From contig JAFSBY010000002.1 of the NCBI GenBank assembly GCA_017437045.1, positions 1 through 64,000 on the forward strand: a DNA stretch of 64,000 nucleotides, given 5' to 3'. This stretch comes from Alistipes sp. GTDB taxonomy: Bacteria; Bacteroidota; Bacteroidia; Bacteroidales; Rikenellaceae. The notes under the pieces were generated by a model. The model saw only the letters and a program-made list of their open reading frames with translations, was not told the origin of the DNA and ran no database searches. Below, in pieces: positions 38,061-45,758 of this stretch. Each line of letters starts with the position of its first letter. Position 1 is the first letter of the stretch. A program made the position numbers and the translations under genes.

Positions 38061-38870
38061 ATGAAAAGGACTAAATGTGTTATGAAGAGACTCTTCTGGG
38101 TGCTTTTTGCATGGCTGGGAGTAGGGTGTACGACCGAATATCATCCCTACGACACCCATGTCAAAGGGGAACATAATATCAATCCTACACATATTCAACT
38201 CATCGAAAAACAGTATGCCGGCAAGCAGGAATTGCGCTTTGCAGTCATCAGCGATACCCAACGCTGGTATGATGAGACGGAGGATGCTGTGGAGGAGATC
38301 AACGAACGTACGGATATTGATTTTGTGCTCCATACGGGCGATCTGACCGATTTCGGTGCCCGCAAAGAGTTTGAGTTGCAGCGCGATATACTGAATCATC
38401 TGCGTGTGCCCTATGTGGCCTTGATCGGCAACCACGACTGCATTGCCACGGGGCGCACGATCTATCGCAAGATTTTTGGCGACTACAACTTTGCCTTTAC
38501 GGCCGGTTCGGTGCGTTTTATCTGTCTGAATACCAACTCGCTCGAATGTGGTGAGGGGCAGCCCGATTTGGCCTTTATGGAGCAGGAGCTGCGCACCTTC
38601 CCTGAGGGGGTGACAAAGACCATTGTGGCCTTCCATGCCGCCCCTTGGTCTGAGCAGTTTGATCCGGAGTTGGTCGAGCCGTTTGCACGCCTGGTGGCGA
38701 GCTATCCGGGGGTGCAGTGCTGCATCTATGGCCACGGCCACCATTTCGGGGAGGATATTCCGTATGAGGATGGGATTCCCTATATCCAATGTGGCAATAT
38801 CGAGAAAGAGGCCATGTTGATTTTTACGGTTGATGAATCGGGATTTAGCTATGAGAAGGTGGATTTTTAA
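38061..38870 (+). CDS. Calcineurin-like metallophosphoesterase lipoprotein
   Basis: An exported phosphoesterase of about 269 residues, with a lipobox (AWLGVGC) near residue 23. The metal-binding motifs run in order: AVISDTQ, HTGDLTDFG, LIGNHDC, VAFHAAP and IYGHGHHFG, all five blocks of the superfamily. It could act on nucleotides, phospholipids or phosphodiesters. ATG 38061 or ATG 38082 are both possible starts; the second gives a shorter signal peptide. The next gene begins inside its 3' end. Confidence 0.88.
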   Translation: MKRTKCVMKRLFWVLFAWLGVGCTTEYHPYDTHVKGEHNINPTHIQLIEKQYAGKQELRFAVISDTQRWYDETEDAVEEINERTDIDFVLHTGDLTDFGARKEFELQRDILNHLRVPYVALIGNHDCIATGRTIYRKIFGDYNFAFTAGSVRFICLNTNSLECGEGQPDLAFMEQELRTFPEGVTKTIVAFHAAPWSEQFDPELVEPFARLVASYPGVQCCIYGHGHHFGEDIPYEDGIPYIQCGNIEKEAMLIFTVDESGFSYEKVDF

Positions 38871-39507
38871 GTGGTCGCTTGCGGGGCTGCTGATGGTCGT
38901 TGCCTCGTCGCTCTATGCACAGTTGCCCGATTCGCTGTCGCGGGGCAGGGAGTATCGTACCGATCCCTCGTACGAAGGGTGGAGCCGTCTGATCCCGACC
39001 CACGTCAAGGGTCAGTATGCCGGCGGCCTGGGTGTAGCCTCGGTGGGCTTGGGCTGGGATTATGGCCGACATGCCCAATGGGAGACCGATCTGATGGCAG
39101 GGTGGTTGCCGGCCGAGTATTCCGACCATACGCGCTTTATCTTTGCACTGAAACAGCATTATATCCCCTGGCAGTTGCGGCTGCATAGTCGTTGGTCGGT
39201 GGACCCGCTCACGTGTGGTTGCTATTTCAGTGTGATCACGGGTGACAACTTCTGGATCGAGGAGCCGAGTATCTATGGCGGCAGCTATTACCGTTTCCCG
39301 TCGCGCCTGCGTGCCTATATCTATGTAGGGCAGCGTCTGACGTATCACATCAAGCGACCGGAATCGACCCTGCGCAGCATCACCTTCTTCTATGAGTTGA
39401 GTGCCTGCGATTTGGCACTGGTCTCGAAGGGCACGAACAAGTCGCTCGAGTGGACGGATGTCTTCACCTTTTCGTGTGGCGTGAAATTCCATCTCTTCAA
39501 GCCCTAA
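38851..39507 (+). CDS. Predicted outer-membrane beta-barrel protein
   Basis: 218 residues with a signal peptide ending in SSLYAQ. The mature part alternates hydrophobic and aromatic residues (AGGLGVASVGLGWDYG, YYRFPSRLRAYIYVGQRL) and ends in a strand with a basic aromatic terminus (GVKFHLFKP), as expected for a small outer-membrane barrel. I do not recognise the family. It starts 20 bp inside the phosphoesterase gene, so the two are translationally coupled and probably work in the same envelope compartment. Confidence 0.65.
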   Translation: MRRWIFKWSLAGLLMVVASSLYAQLPDSLSRGREYRTDPSYEGWSRLIPTHVKGQYAGGLGVASVGLGWDYGRHAQWETDLMAGWLPAEYSDHTRFIFALKQHYIPWQLRLHSRWSVDPLTCGCYFSVITGDNFWIEEPSIYGGSYYRFPSRLRAYIYVGQRLTYHIKRPESTLRSITFFYELSACDLALVSKGTNKSLEWTDVFTFSCGVKFHLFKP

Positions 39508-39528
39508 AAAGTAGGCTTACGGTCAAAA

Positions 39529-39590
39529 GAGGTTGAATAAAACGTTGTATTCTTGACAAAATACACGTTTTATTCAACCTCTCGTTTTTT
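39529..39590. terminator. Bidirectional terminator
   Basis: GAGGTTGAATAAAACG and CGTTTTATTCAACCTC form a 16-bp stem with an inner TGTAT/ATACA pair, followed by TCGTTTTTTTT. It separates two convergent genes. Confidence 0.85.
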
Positions 39591-39606
39591 TTGGGGGCGG
39601 CAATCG

Positions 39607-41073
39607 CTACTTCTCCCAGTGGAACGGTGCAAAGTCGGCCGCAGCCTGCGCATCGCGCCACGAGGGCTTACGCATGGCATAGATGATCAGCGGAATGACC
39701 ACGACAACCACGCAGCCGATGATGAGCACCGAGTACCACACCGTCTTACTGCCGGTGGCAATCTGTGCAGGGGGCACGAAGCTCAACACGAAGGCCAGCA
39801 GTGCTCCGGCAAAGCCCAGCAGGGCCAGCAGCCACATCAAGCCGTTGCCTTGGCCGATGCGGAAGGGTCGCGGGGTATCCTTCATCTTGTAGCGCAAGAC
39901 GATGGCGGCCGAGAACATCAGCATGTACATGATCAGATAGAGCAACACGGTGAGTTGCGAGAGAATCTGATAGAACGACTGCACCGAGGGCATTACGACA
40001 AAGAGCAGTGACAGGAGGGTGACGATGCAACCCTGGATGAGCAGGATGTTGCGCTGCACTCCGGCCTTGTTGGCTCGCTGGAAGAAGGGAGGCAGGTAGC
40101 CCGCCTTGCCGACGGCATAGATACCGCGCGAGGGGCCTGCGACCCACGTCAGCACACCGGCCAAGACGCCAAACATCAGGGCGATGGCGATGATCGGCTT
40201 GGCCCACGAGAGGTGCAGATACTCAAAATAGCGGTCGAAGCCCACCAAGAGCGATTGCGTGAGGTTGATCTCGTTCGAGGGGATGATCAGACCCAGTGCA
40301 AAGGTTCCCAAGATGAAGATTGAGACGGTCATCAAGGCACCGATAATAATAGCACGCGGATAGTTGCGCGCCGGATTTTTGACCTCCATGACGTGGATAC
40401 CCATCATCTCCATACCGGCATAGAAGAGGAAGATGCTGCTGGCTAACACCAAGTTGTCGAAATGATTCAGATCGGGAAAGAAACTCTGGTGCATGTTCAT
40501 CTGATTCTGGCCGCCCGTCATCAGGTAGATCACGCCCATGACGATCAACAGCCCGGCCGGAATAATCGTGCCGATCATACCGCCCCATTTCGAGACCTTG
40601 CCGACCCACGAAAGACCCTTCAGGGCGACCAGCGTGGCGATCCAATAGATGGCCAGTACGACCACGATCGTGAAGAATTTGTTGGAGGCCAACGCCATGT
40701 CGTGCTGTTGGTTCATGCCGATAAAGGCGATCGAAACAGCACCGAAGGTGAGTACGGTGGGGTACCAGATGGTCGATTGGATCCATTGCAGGAAGATCGC
40801 CAAAAAACCGGCTCGGGCACCGAAGGCTTCGCCCACCCAACGAAATACGCCGCCCTGCTTATCCGAGAACATGGCTGCCAACTCGGCTGCAACCATGGCC
40901 GTCGGAATCAGAAAGACGATGGCGGCAAACAGATAATAGAAGGCCGACGAGAGTCCATATTCGGCCTCGGCCGCCAATCCTCGCAGACTGACCACCGCCG
41001 TGACATTCATGATGGCGAGGGTCATTACGCTCAATTTGAACCCCTTTGATGAGGTCGTTTTCTTTGTCTCCAT
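39607..41073 (-). CDS. APC-family amino acid antiporter, GadC-like
   Basis: Inner-membrane amino-acid exchanger of 488 residues with about twelve membrane segments. The start KLSVMTLAIMNVTAVVSLRG and the segment FSDKQGGVFRWVGEAFG resemble glutamate/GABA antiporters. No decarboxylase gene is adjacent, so the exchanged pair cannot be fixed. A role in acid resistance, as for GadC, is inference. Other APC members (YjeM-like) are a possible alternative. Confidence 0.82.
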   Translation of the reverse strand: METKKTTSSKGFKLSVMTLAIMNVTAVVSLRGLAAEAEYGLSSAFYYLFAAIVFLIPTAMVAAELAAMFSDKQGGVFRWVGEAFGARAGFLAIFLQWIQSTIWYPTVLTFGAVSIAFIGMNQQHDMALASNKFFTIVVVLAIYWIATLVALKGLSWVGKVSKWGGMIGTIIPAGLLIVMGVIYLMTGGQNQMNMHQSFFPDLNHFDNLVLASSIFLFYAGMEMMGIHVMEVKNPARNYPRAIIIGALMTVSIFILGTFALGLIIPSNEINLTQSLLVGFDRYFEYLHLSWAKPIIAIALMFGVLAGVLTWVAGPSRGIYAVGKAGYLPPFFQRANKAGVQRNILLIQGCIVTLLSLLFVVMPSVQSFYQILSQLTVLLYLIMYMLMFSAAIVLRYKMKDTPRPFRIGQGNGLMWLLALLGFAGALLAFVLSFVPPAQIATGSKTVWYSVLIIGCVVVVVIPLIIYAMRKPSWRDAQAAADFAPFHWEK

Positions 41074-41136
41074 CCTTTTTTGTGTAGATTTGTTTTACGC
41101 TCGGAGAAAAAATACAACTACCGTGCAAAAAATTTG

Positions 41137-41144
41137 TATCTTTG
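41137..41144 (+). promoter_or_regulatory. -7 box for DUF5106 gene
   Basis: TATCTTTG lies just 4 bp before ATG 41149, so that the start would be leaderless or nearly so. This position supports ATG 41149 rather than an upstream frame start. Confidence 0.55.
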
Positions 41145-41148
41145 CTCT

Positions 41149-42096
41149 ATGAACCATTTTTGTAAGATGATTGTGGCCTTTTTGGCCCTGGGAGCGATCG
41201 CTTGTGGCGGTGCAGGCAGTGCATCGAAGCCGGCTAAAGCGGAGGCAGCAGTGGAGAAGCAGCCCCGCAAACCGTTGTTGCATCAGTTTCAACCTCCGCA
41301 GCCCCCCATACACCTCGATCGGGAGGGACAACTCGAATATCTGCTGACCCACTTCTGGGACGGATTCGACTTTGCGGATACGGCCGGTTTGGCAACCATC
41401 GACACGGCCGTGATGCTGCAACGCATGGGTCTTTTTGGGGCGTTGGCCGCCCAGCGGCCGCTCGATCGGGCTCCGATCGATCGTCTGATGCGTCGAGCGA
41501 CCACCTCGCGCCCGATGCTCGACCTGTTCCTCTACCTCTCCGAAATGGTCTTTCATGATCCCAACTCTCCGCTACGCAACGACGAACACTACATTCCGAT
41601 CCTGGAGGCGCAACTATCGACCGATTTCTATGACGAGTATGAGCGCATAGCCCCCGAGTATGACCTGCACTTGGCACGTCAAAACCGGATCGGCCACCGA
41701 GCCAATGATTTCCGCTATGCAACCGCCGATGGTCGCCGTCGCTCGCTCTATGATCTACAGGCCGATTATGTGCTCCTCTTCTTTAATAATCCCGATTGCG
41801 CCATGTGCAAGGAGTTGCGCGAGCAGATCGGCCAATCGCCGAGACTCACCGAGTTGATCGCCTCGGGACGTATGCGGGTCTTGGCCCTCTATCCCGACGA
41901 GGACCTGACCGCTTGGAAGGCCTACCAGCCCAATATCCCCGCCTCGTGGATCAACAGCTACGATCCGGGTTGTCGCATTCGGGAGGAGAATCTCTATAAC
42001 CTCAATGCCATCCCCTCGCTCTACCTGCTTGATCGCCAGAAAAAGGTCTTGGTCAAGGATGCCGCCTCGATCGCCGAGATCGAACAAGGACTATAA
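41149..42096 (+). CDS. DUF5106/thioredoxin-like lipoprotein
   Basis: 315 residues with a lipobox (ALGAIAC). The helical region (about residues 50-170) resembles DUF5106, and a thioredoxin-like domain follows with YVLLFFNNPDCAMCKELREQIG, containing a CxxC variant CAMC near residue 222. The usual cis-Pro strand appears as NAIPSLYLLD. It could reduce or chaperone envelope proteins. Starting at 41149 places the signal peptide at the N-terminus; the longer frame to 41080 would precede the promoter. Confidence 0.82.
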   Translation: MNHFCKMIVAFLALGAIACGGAGSASKPAKAEAAVEKQPRKPLLHQFQPPQPPIHLDREGQLEYLLTHFWDGFDFADTAGLATIDTAVMLQRMGLFGALAAQRPLDRAPIDRLMRRATTSRPMLDLFLYLSEMVFHDPNSPLRNDEHYIPILEAQLSTDFYDEYERIAPEYDLHLARQNRIGHRANDFRYATADGRRRSLYDLQADYVLLFFNNPDCAMCKELREQIGQSPRLTELIASGRMRVLALYPDEDLTAWKAYQPNIPASWINSYDPGCRIREENLYNLNAIPSLYLLDRQKKVLVKDAASIAEIEQGL

Positions 42097-42139
42097 GTTT
42101 TGCTTATGGAACTATAAGGAAATAGAATTGCTAAAAACG

Positions 42140-42169
42140 TTGTAATTCCGCTCAAATGTGTTATCTTTG
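42140..42169 (+). promoter_or_regulatory. Rubrerythrin promoter
   Basis: TTG at 42140-42142 and TATCTTTG at 42162-42169, spaced 19 bp, a near-perfect Bacteroidetes promoter 53 bp ahead of the start codon. Confidence 0.8.
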
Positions 42170-42222
42170 TAGACGGAAACAGAATACAACACACATTTAA
42201 TAACATAAAAACAGCAAAGATT

Positions 42223-42771
42223 ATGGCAAAGAAATTCCGTTGTACCGTATGCGGTTACATTCATGAGGGTAACGAGGCTCCCGAGCAGTGCCCGTTGTGC
42301 AAGGTTGGTGCAGAGAAGTTTGTGGAGGTCGTTGAGGACGGCGCACTCGATTTCGTAACCGAGCATAAGCTGGGTGATGGCAAGGGTTCGGATGCCGAGT
42401 TGTGGCAGGGTCTGCAGGACCACTTCATGGGCGAGTGCACCGAGGTGGGTATGTATCTGGCTATGAGCCGTCAGGCCGATCGTGAGGGCTATCCCGAGAT
42501 CGCCGAGGCCTTCAAGCGTTATGCCTGGGAGGAGGCTGAGCATGCTGCCAAGTTTGCCGAGCTGATCGGTGAGGTGGTATGGGACACCAAGACCAACCTC
42601 TACAAGCGTATGAACGCCGAGTGTGGTGCTTGCGAGGGTAAGATGCACCTGGCCAAGATCGCCAAGGAGCAGAACCTTGACGCCGTTCACGACACCGTTC
42701 ACGAGATGGCCAAGGACGAGGCTCGTCACGGGAAGGGTTTTGAGGGGTTGTATAACCGCTACTTCAAATAA
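42223..42771 (+). CDS. Rubrerythrin, rubredoxin domain first
   Basis: Reduces hydrogen peroxide in anaerobes. The 182 residues carry an N-terminal rubredoxin-like domain with two CxxC knuckles (CTVCGY and CPLCK, residues about 6-28). The ferritin-like diiron domain follows, with glutamates in [30 protein letters not shown] and [13 protein letters not shown]. The domain order is the reverse of classical rubrerythrin. The stop codon lies at the edge of the third structured element. Confidence 0.93.
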   Translation: MAKKFRCTVCGYIHEGNEAPEQCPLCKVGAEKFVEVVEDGALDFVTEHKLGDGKGSDAELWQGLQDHFMGECTEVGMYLAMSRQADREGYPEIAEAFKRYAWEEAEHAAKFAELIGEVVWDTKTNLYKRMNAECGACEGKMHLAKIAKEQNLDAVHDTVHEMAKDEARHGKGFEGLYNRYFK

Positions 42772-42890
42772 AAATCCGTCTGATGGACGATTTCGGCGTT
42801 ATGCTTGAGGCGAAAATGCTCACATACGCATAGTATGCTCCGCTTTTCGCCTCTGCGCAAGCCTTGAAATCGTCTCATCATACGAATTTT
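42770..42890 (+). repeat. Structured stop-codon element, copy 3
   Basis: The outer arms AAAAATCCGTCTGATGGACG and CGTCTCATCATACGAATTTTT pair over more than 20 positions. The inner stem is GAGGCGAAAA/TTTTCGCCTC. Core loops CGTTATGC, TGCTCACATAC, AGTATGCTCCGC and GCGCAAGCCTTGAAATC match copies 1 and 2. It begins at the rubrerythrin stop codon and ends in a T-run, so could terminate transcription. Confidence 0.87.
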
Positions 42891-42893
42891 TTT

Positions 42894-43003
42894 CGGGTGA
42901 GGCTGTGATCCATTGGGTCGCAGCCTTTTTGTGTGCCTAAAAATAGCCGCACGCTATGCTTTTTTAGCGCAAGCCTTGAAATCGTCTCATCATACGAATT
43001 TTT
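42894..43003 (+). repeat. 110-bp host tandem unit, first copy
   Basis: Starts with CGGGTGAGGCTGTGATCC, a GGCTG/CAGCC terminator hairpin ending in TTTTTGTG, then AAAAATAGCCGCACGCTATGC and the right half of the stop-codon element (GCGCAAGCCTTGAAATCG to GAATTTTT). A near copy is at 44921 and a partial third at 45032. The lipoprotein cassette is inserted between units one and two. Confidence 0.85.
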
Positions 43004-43005
43004 CA

Positions 43006-43235
43006 ATTAATATGCTCAAGGTGTACAATAACTTGCACCCCATGCTCTACAAAGTTATGAATCATTCCAATAATATCCAAATGCTTGTTAAATAATTTAA
43101 CTTGGTGATTTATAGAGAATTAGAGAAATTAGTGAGAGAGTAATAATAAACATATAGCAGGGAACAATCTCATCTATTGAAATGGTTACCAATCAGTTAG
43201 ATTATTTTAGTGTTCACCTGTGATATATTAACTAA
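43006..43235 (+). repeat. 230-bp dispersed repeat, copy at left of cassette
   Basis: Runs from ATTAATATGCTCAAGGTGTA to GTGATATATTAACTAA. It is a direct repeat of 44685-44915, with few differences. The reverse complement is at 1-227. It contains no obvious gene; the AT-rich interior includes ATAATATCCAAATGC and TTATAGAGAATTAGAGA. It may be the end of a mobile element. Confidence 0.88.
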
Positions 43236-43356
43236 ACTGATACTGACCATAAACAGACAGCCGATAGGCGAATGGTTCAGGGAACAATGGAAGAAGTTAC
43301 AGGAAGGATTGCGAAAAACAGAAGAGCCAAGAAAAAATAGAGGATTTAGGTTATAA
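43210..43356 (+). pseudogene. Possible C-terminal coding remnant
   Basis: An open frame without a good start ends at 43356 and would encode RQPIGEWFREQWKKLQEG, then LRKTEEPRKNRGFRL. The composition is protein-like, with an amphipathic, basic C-terminus of the kind seen in mobilisation or relaxase proteins. The family is not recognised. The frame begins inside the repeat, so it is probably a leftover of an inserted element. Confidence 0.3.
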
Positions 43357-43475
43357 ATTCTGTTCTCTATATTGCAAAACATCAATAAAATAACTAATTT
43401 TGTATTCGGATTGGACTAACCCTCTCCATGACATAAGAAAAAGAAGAAGCGTTATGTTTATCTTGTAGGTGAAAA

Positions 43476-43612
43476 CGTAGGAAATTTTCAAACTGATACA
43501 AGAGATAGCATAGTGGTTCTCACGCATATAGCGTGGGCTGCTATTGTTACATCTGTATCAGAGGTTTCCTACGACCTTCACTTAGACGTGGCATAGTCGG
43601 CTCACGTTTTTT
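43476..43612 (+). promoter_or_regulatory. Structured leader and terminator upstream of lipoprotein gene
   Basis: A long hairpin spans 43476-43573: CGTAGGAAA/TTTCCTACG, CTGATACA/TGTATCAG, ATAGCA/TGCTAT and a tip CTCACGC/GCGTGGG. A second hairpin ACGTG (43586-43590)/CACGT (43603-43607) precedes TTTTTT. GTCGGCTC (43597-43604) could instead pair with GAGCCGAT (43636-43643), which would break the terminator. This looks like an attenuator 49 bp before the lipoprotein gene. The rest of 43357-43660 shows no gene. Confidence 0.6.
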
Positions 43613-43660
43613 CAATATAAATTTAATAGCCCAATAGAGCCGATAGGGAATTATACGAAT

Positions 43661-44467
43661 ATGAATAAGCTTATTATTCCATTTTTTTTAATCACTGCCT
43701 TCCTTGCAGTGGGTTGCAGCGATGATGAGCCAAAAGATGTTGTCAATGAAATCAAGATGTCCGTTTCTGCCGAAACAGGTACGTACATACCATGGGGCAG
43801 TGATACTCCTGTAGAGTGCATGCTTGTTATGTCTGAAGACAATCCCGGAGTATGGGAGCCACTTGGCTTTAATAGTATTAAATGGTTTACATACGAAAGA
43901 GGACATGAATATTACCTTTCGGTGGAGCGAACCATTCTCGCCAATCCTCCCATGGATGCACCAGATCGTACCTATTCGCTGTTGAGAATCCTTCAAGACC
44001 GTATTGTCACAGAGCCGGAGATACCTATAGATAAAGAAATCAATTCGGAGGAAGACATTGAGTACTATGATATGTGCCCCTTTAACAAGTATGCCATAGA
44101 AAAGGAAATCATTGTCAATGAGAATGGAGAAATTTCCTATGCCGATGGTCACAGCCTTCCGTCTTATGATAATGCCCGCATTTGGTTAGAGTGTATTCTT
44201 GATAAGGCAGATCCGAATTGGCTAAAATTCAATAAAATACCCTATATGGCAATCTATTCATTTGTATTGTCACCGCTTACGGATGAAATACGGCTGGTGC
44301 GCAACGAATCATCCGGTCCGATGTTCAAGGAGGTCATTCCTGAAAGTGAGTTTGCCCATATCACCCAATCCATGAAGCCGGACGAAGAACTCCGTTACGC
44401 GCTCATCCTTGCCAATGTCTATAAGAAGGGACTTCAGAAGCTGGAATTTACGATAAAGAAACAATAA
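43661..44467 (+). CDS. Lipoprotein with DUF4377-like domain
   Basis: 268 residues with a lipobox (AFLAVGC, C19). Residues about 32-112 resemble DUF4377, with ETGTYIPWGSDTPVECMLV, EPLGFNSIKWFTYERGHEY and the YLSVERTILANPPMDA stretch. The C-terminal half is unassigned. Codon use is AT-rich compared with neighbours (many AAT, ATA and AAA), suggesting recent acquisition. It lies in the cassette bounded by the 230-bp direct repeats and follows a structured leader. Confidence 0.7.
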   Translation: MNKLIIPFFLITAFLAVGCSDDEPKDVVNEIKMSVSAETGTYIPWGSDTPVECMLVMSEDNPGVWEPLGFNSIKWFTYERGHEYYLSVERTILANPPMDAPDRTYSLLRILQDRIVTEPEIPIDKEINSEEDIEYYDMCPFNKYAIEKEIIVNENGEISYADGHSLPSYDNARIWLECILDKADPNWLKFNKIPYMAIYSFVLSPLTDEIRLVRNESSGPMFKEVIPESEFAHITQSMKPDEELRYALILANVYKKGLQKLEFTIKKQ

Positions 44468-44476
44468 TACATAGCC

Positions 44477-44689
44477 ATGATGAATAAACTTATCAACCCG
44501 ATTCTTTTTATCATGTGTCTGCTTGCTATGGCTTGCAGCGATAATAATAATGAAAATGAAACTTTTGCTCCGTTCAGTCTTGAGAAAAGATACTATGAAG
44601 TACGATGGGAGCGCAATGCTACTTCTATTCCTATCATAAACGGTAGTGGCGATATTAGTTTGGCAATAGAGGATGAAAATATATATTAA
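44477..44689 (+). pseudogene. Truncated lipoprotein cut by repeat
   Basis: A 70-residue frame with a lipoprotein signal (MCLLAMAC) followed by FAPFSLEKRYYEVRWERN and the start of an immunoglobulin-like repeat (IPIINGSGDISLAIEDEN). It ends in a stop formed at the boundary of the 230-bp repeat (44685), so the gene was most likely longer and interrupted. It follows the DUF4377-like gene by 9 bp. Confidence 0.7.
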
Positions 44690-44915
44690 TATGCTCAAGG
44701 TGTACAATAACTTGCACCCCATGCTCTACAAAGTTATGAATCATTCCAATAATATCCAAATGCTTGTTAAATAATTTAACTGGGTGATTTATAGAGAATT
44801 AGAGAGATAATTAAGAGAAATAATAATAAACATATAGCTGAGAACAAATGACCCCAACAGAAAGGTTACCAATCAGTTAGATTATTTTAGTGTTCACCTG
44901 TGATATATTAACTAA
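44685..44915 (+). repeat. 230-bp dispersed repeat, copy at right of cassette
   Basis: Direct repeat of 43006-43235. Immediately after it comes AATTTTT (44914-44920), which also precedes the left copy at 42997-43003, as expected for a 7-bp target-site duplication around the whole 1.9-kb insertion. The left end truncates the second lipoprotein. Confidence 0.88.
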
Positions 44916-44920
44916 TTTTT

Positions 44921-45075
44921 CGGTAGGGCTGTGATCTGTGGGTCGCAGCCTTTTTGTGTGCCTAAAAATAGCCGCACGCTATGCTTTTTTAGCGCAAGCC
45001 TTGAAATCGTCTCATCATACGAATTTTTTTTCGGGTGAGGCTGTGATCCATTGGGTCGCAGCCTTTTTGTGTGCC
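44921..45075 (+). repeat. Host tandem unit, second and partial third copies
   Basis: Unit two (44921-45030) repeats the terminator hairpin GGCTGTGATC...GCAGCCTTTTTGTG, the AAAAATAGCCGCACGC block and the GCGCAAGCCTTGAAATCG tail. A partial third unit at 45032-45075 contains only the terminator part. Together with 42894-43003 it forms an array interrupted by the cassette. Confidence 0.85.
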
Positions 45076-45085
45076 CTCTCTCCGA

Positions 45086-45427
45086 TCAGCTGGTGCGATT
45101 GAGGCGATCTTCGGCTATGCGTAGCAGGAGCGAGGCTTTGCGGACCACCCAGTCGTAGCCCTCTTGGATCAGGATCGCAACATCCGAAACCGTTTCGAGT
45201 CGAGCCGTCGCACGTCGTAGGGTATCCCGAATGGTCAGCAGGTAGCTCAACAAAGCCACGAGCGAAAACAGCACGCAGATGACCAACGCAGCTCCGGCAA
45301 AGCCGAGCCACTCGGAGAGCCAGACCAGCAGGGCGGTGATACCGGTCAATAATGCCCCGGCAGCTCCCACTACAAAGAGAATCAAGGCCAATCCGAGATG
45401 GCTGCGGCGTTCCGTACGCTTACTCAT
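45086..45427 (-). CDS. Small membrane protein of the holin-III (DUF/Phage_holin_3_6) type
   Basis: 113 residues with two adjacent membrane helices (ALILFVVGAAGALLTGITALLV and GFAGAALVICVLFSLVALLSYLL blocks) and a cytoplasmic amphipathic tail. This layout matches the PF07332-like family that is usually found with YtxH-type proteins in Bacteroidetes. Despite the holin name, a role in lysis is doubtful; envelope stress or cell-surface maintenance is more likely. It follows the YtxH gene by 15 bp. Confidence 0.65.
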   Translation of the reverse strand: MSKRTERRSHLGLALILFVVGAAGALLTGITALLVWLSEWLGFAGAALVICVLFSLVALLSYLLTIRDTLRRATARLETVSDVAILIQEGYDWVVRKASLLLRIAEDRLNRTS

Positions 45428-45442
45428 GAGCGGCTGGGCACT

Positions 45443-45664
45443 TTACTCCTCGTTGCATTTACAACGGGCCTGTTCGATCTCGGCTTTCAGCTGGTCGTGA
45501 GCTTGCGTAGCCTTGCTCTTGAGTTTCTCGACCTCGTCGTCGATCAAATCCTTGATCTTGTGGCGTAGCTCCGGACCCGACTGCGGGGTGAATAACATGG
45601 CGAGGGCCGACCCGATGATCACGCCTCCCAACATCGAGGCGATGCAGATAGTGGTGTTTTTCAT
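45443..45664 (-). CDS. YtxH domain protein
   Basis: 73 residues with an N-terminal glycine-rich membrane segment (CIASMLGGVIIGSALAMLF) followed by TPQSGPELRHKIKDLIDDE, the YtxH hallmark, and a charged coiled-coil-like tail ending in CKCNEE. Such proteins are linked to general stress in other bacteria. ATG 45664 was taken; the frame upstream is open but poorly supported. Forms a pair with the 45086 gene. Confidence 0.8.
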   Translation of the reverse strand: MKNTTICIASMLGGVIIGSALAMLFTPQSGPELRHKIKDLIDDEVEKLKSKATQAHDQLKAEIEQARCKCNEE

Positions 45665-45728
45665 AACGACTCTATATTTTTTAAGTGAACAACACCCTGC
45701 GAAACGCAAACAACGCGCCAAAAAGTTG

Positions 45729-45736
45729 TATCTTTA
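45729..45736 (+). promoter_or_regulatory. -7 box for the SLOG gene
   Basis: TATCTTTA lies 22 bp before ATG 45759 and differs from consensus at the last position. No clear -33. Confidence 0.4.
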
Positions 45737-45758
45737 CCGAAAAATTTTTGCCCTTGTC

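Noticed and set aside
43197-43385. 62-codon minus-strand frame within the left 230-bp repeat
   Set aside because: Short, starts in repeat sequence and has no recognisable features.
44309-44722. 137-codon minus-strand frame opposite the lipoprotein genes
   Set aside because: Antisense to supported lipoproteins and runs into the repeat.
42997-44920. Composite transposon
   Set aside because: No transposase or integrase is encoded between or next to the repeats; described instead as a repeat-bounded cassette.
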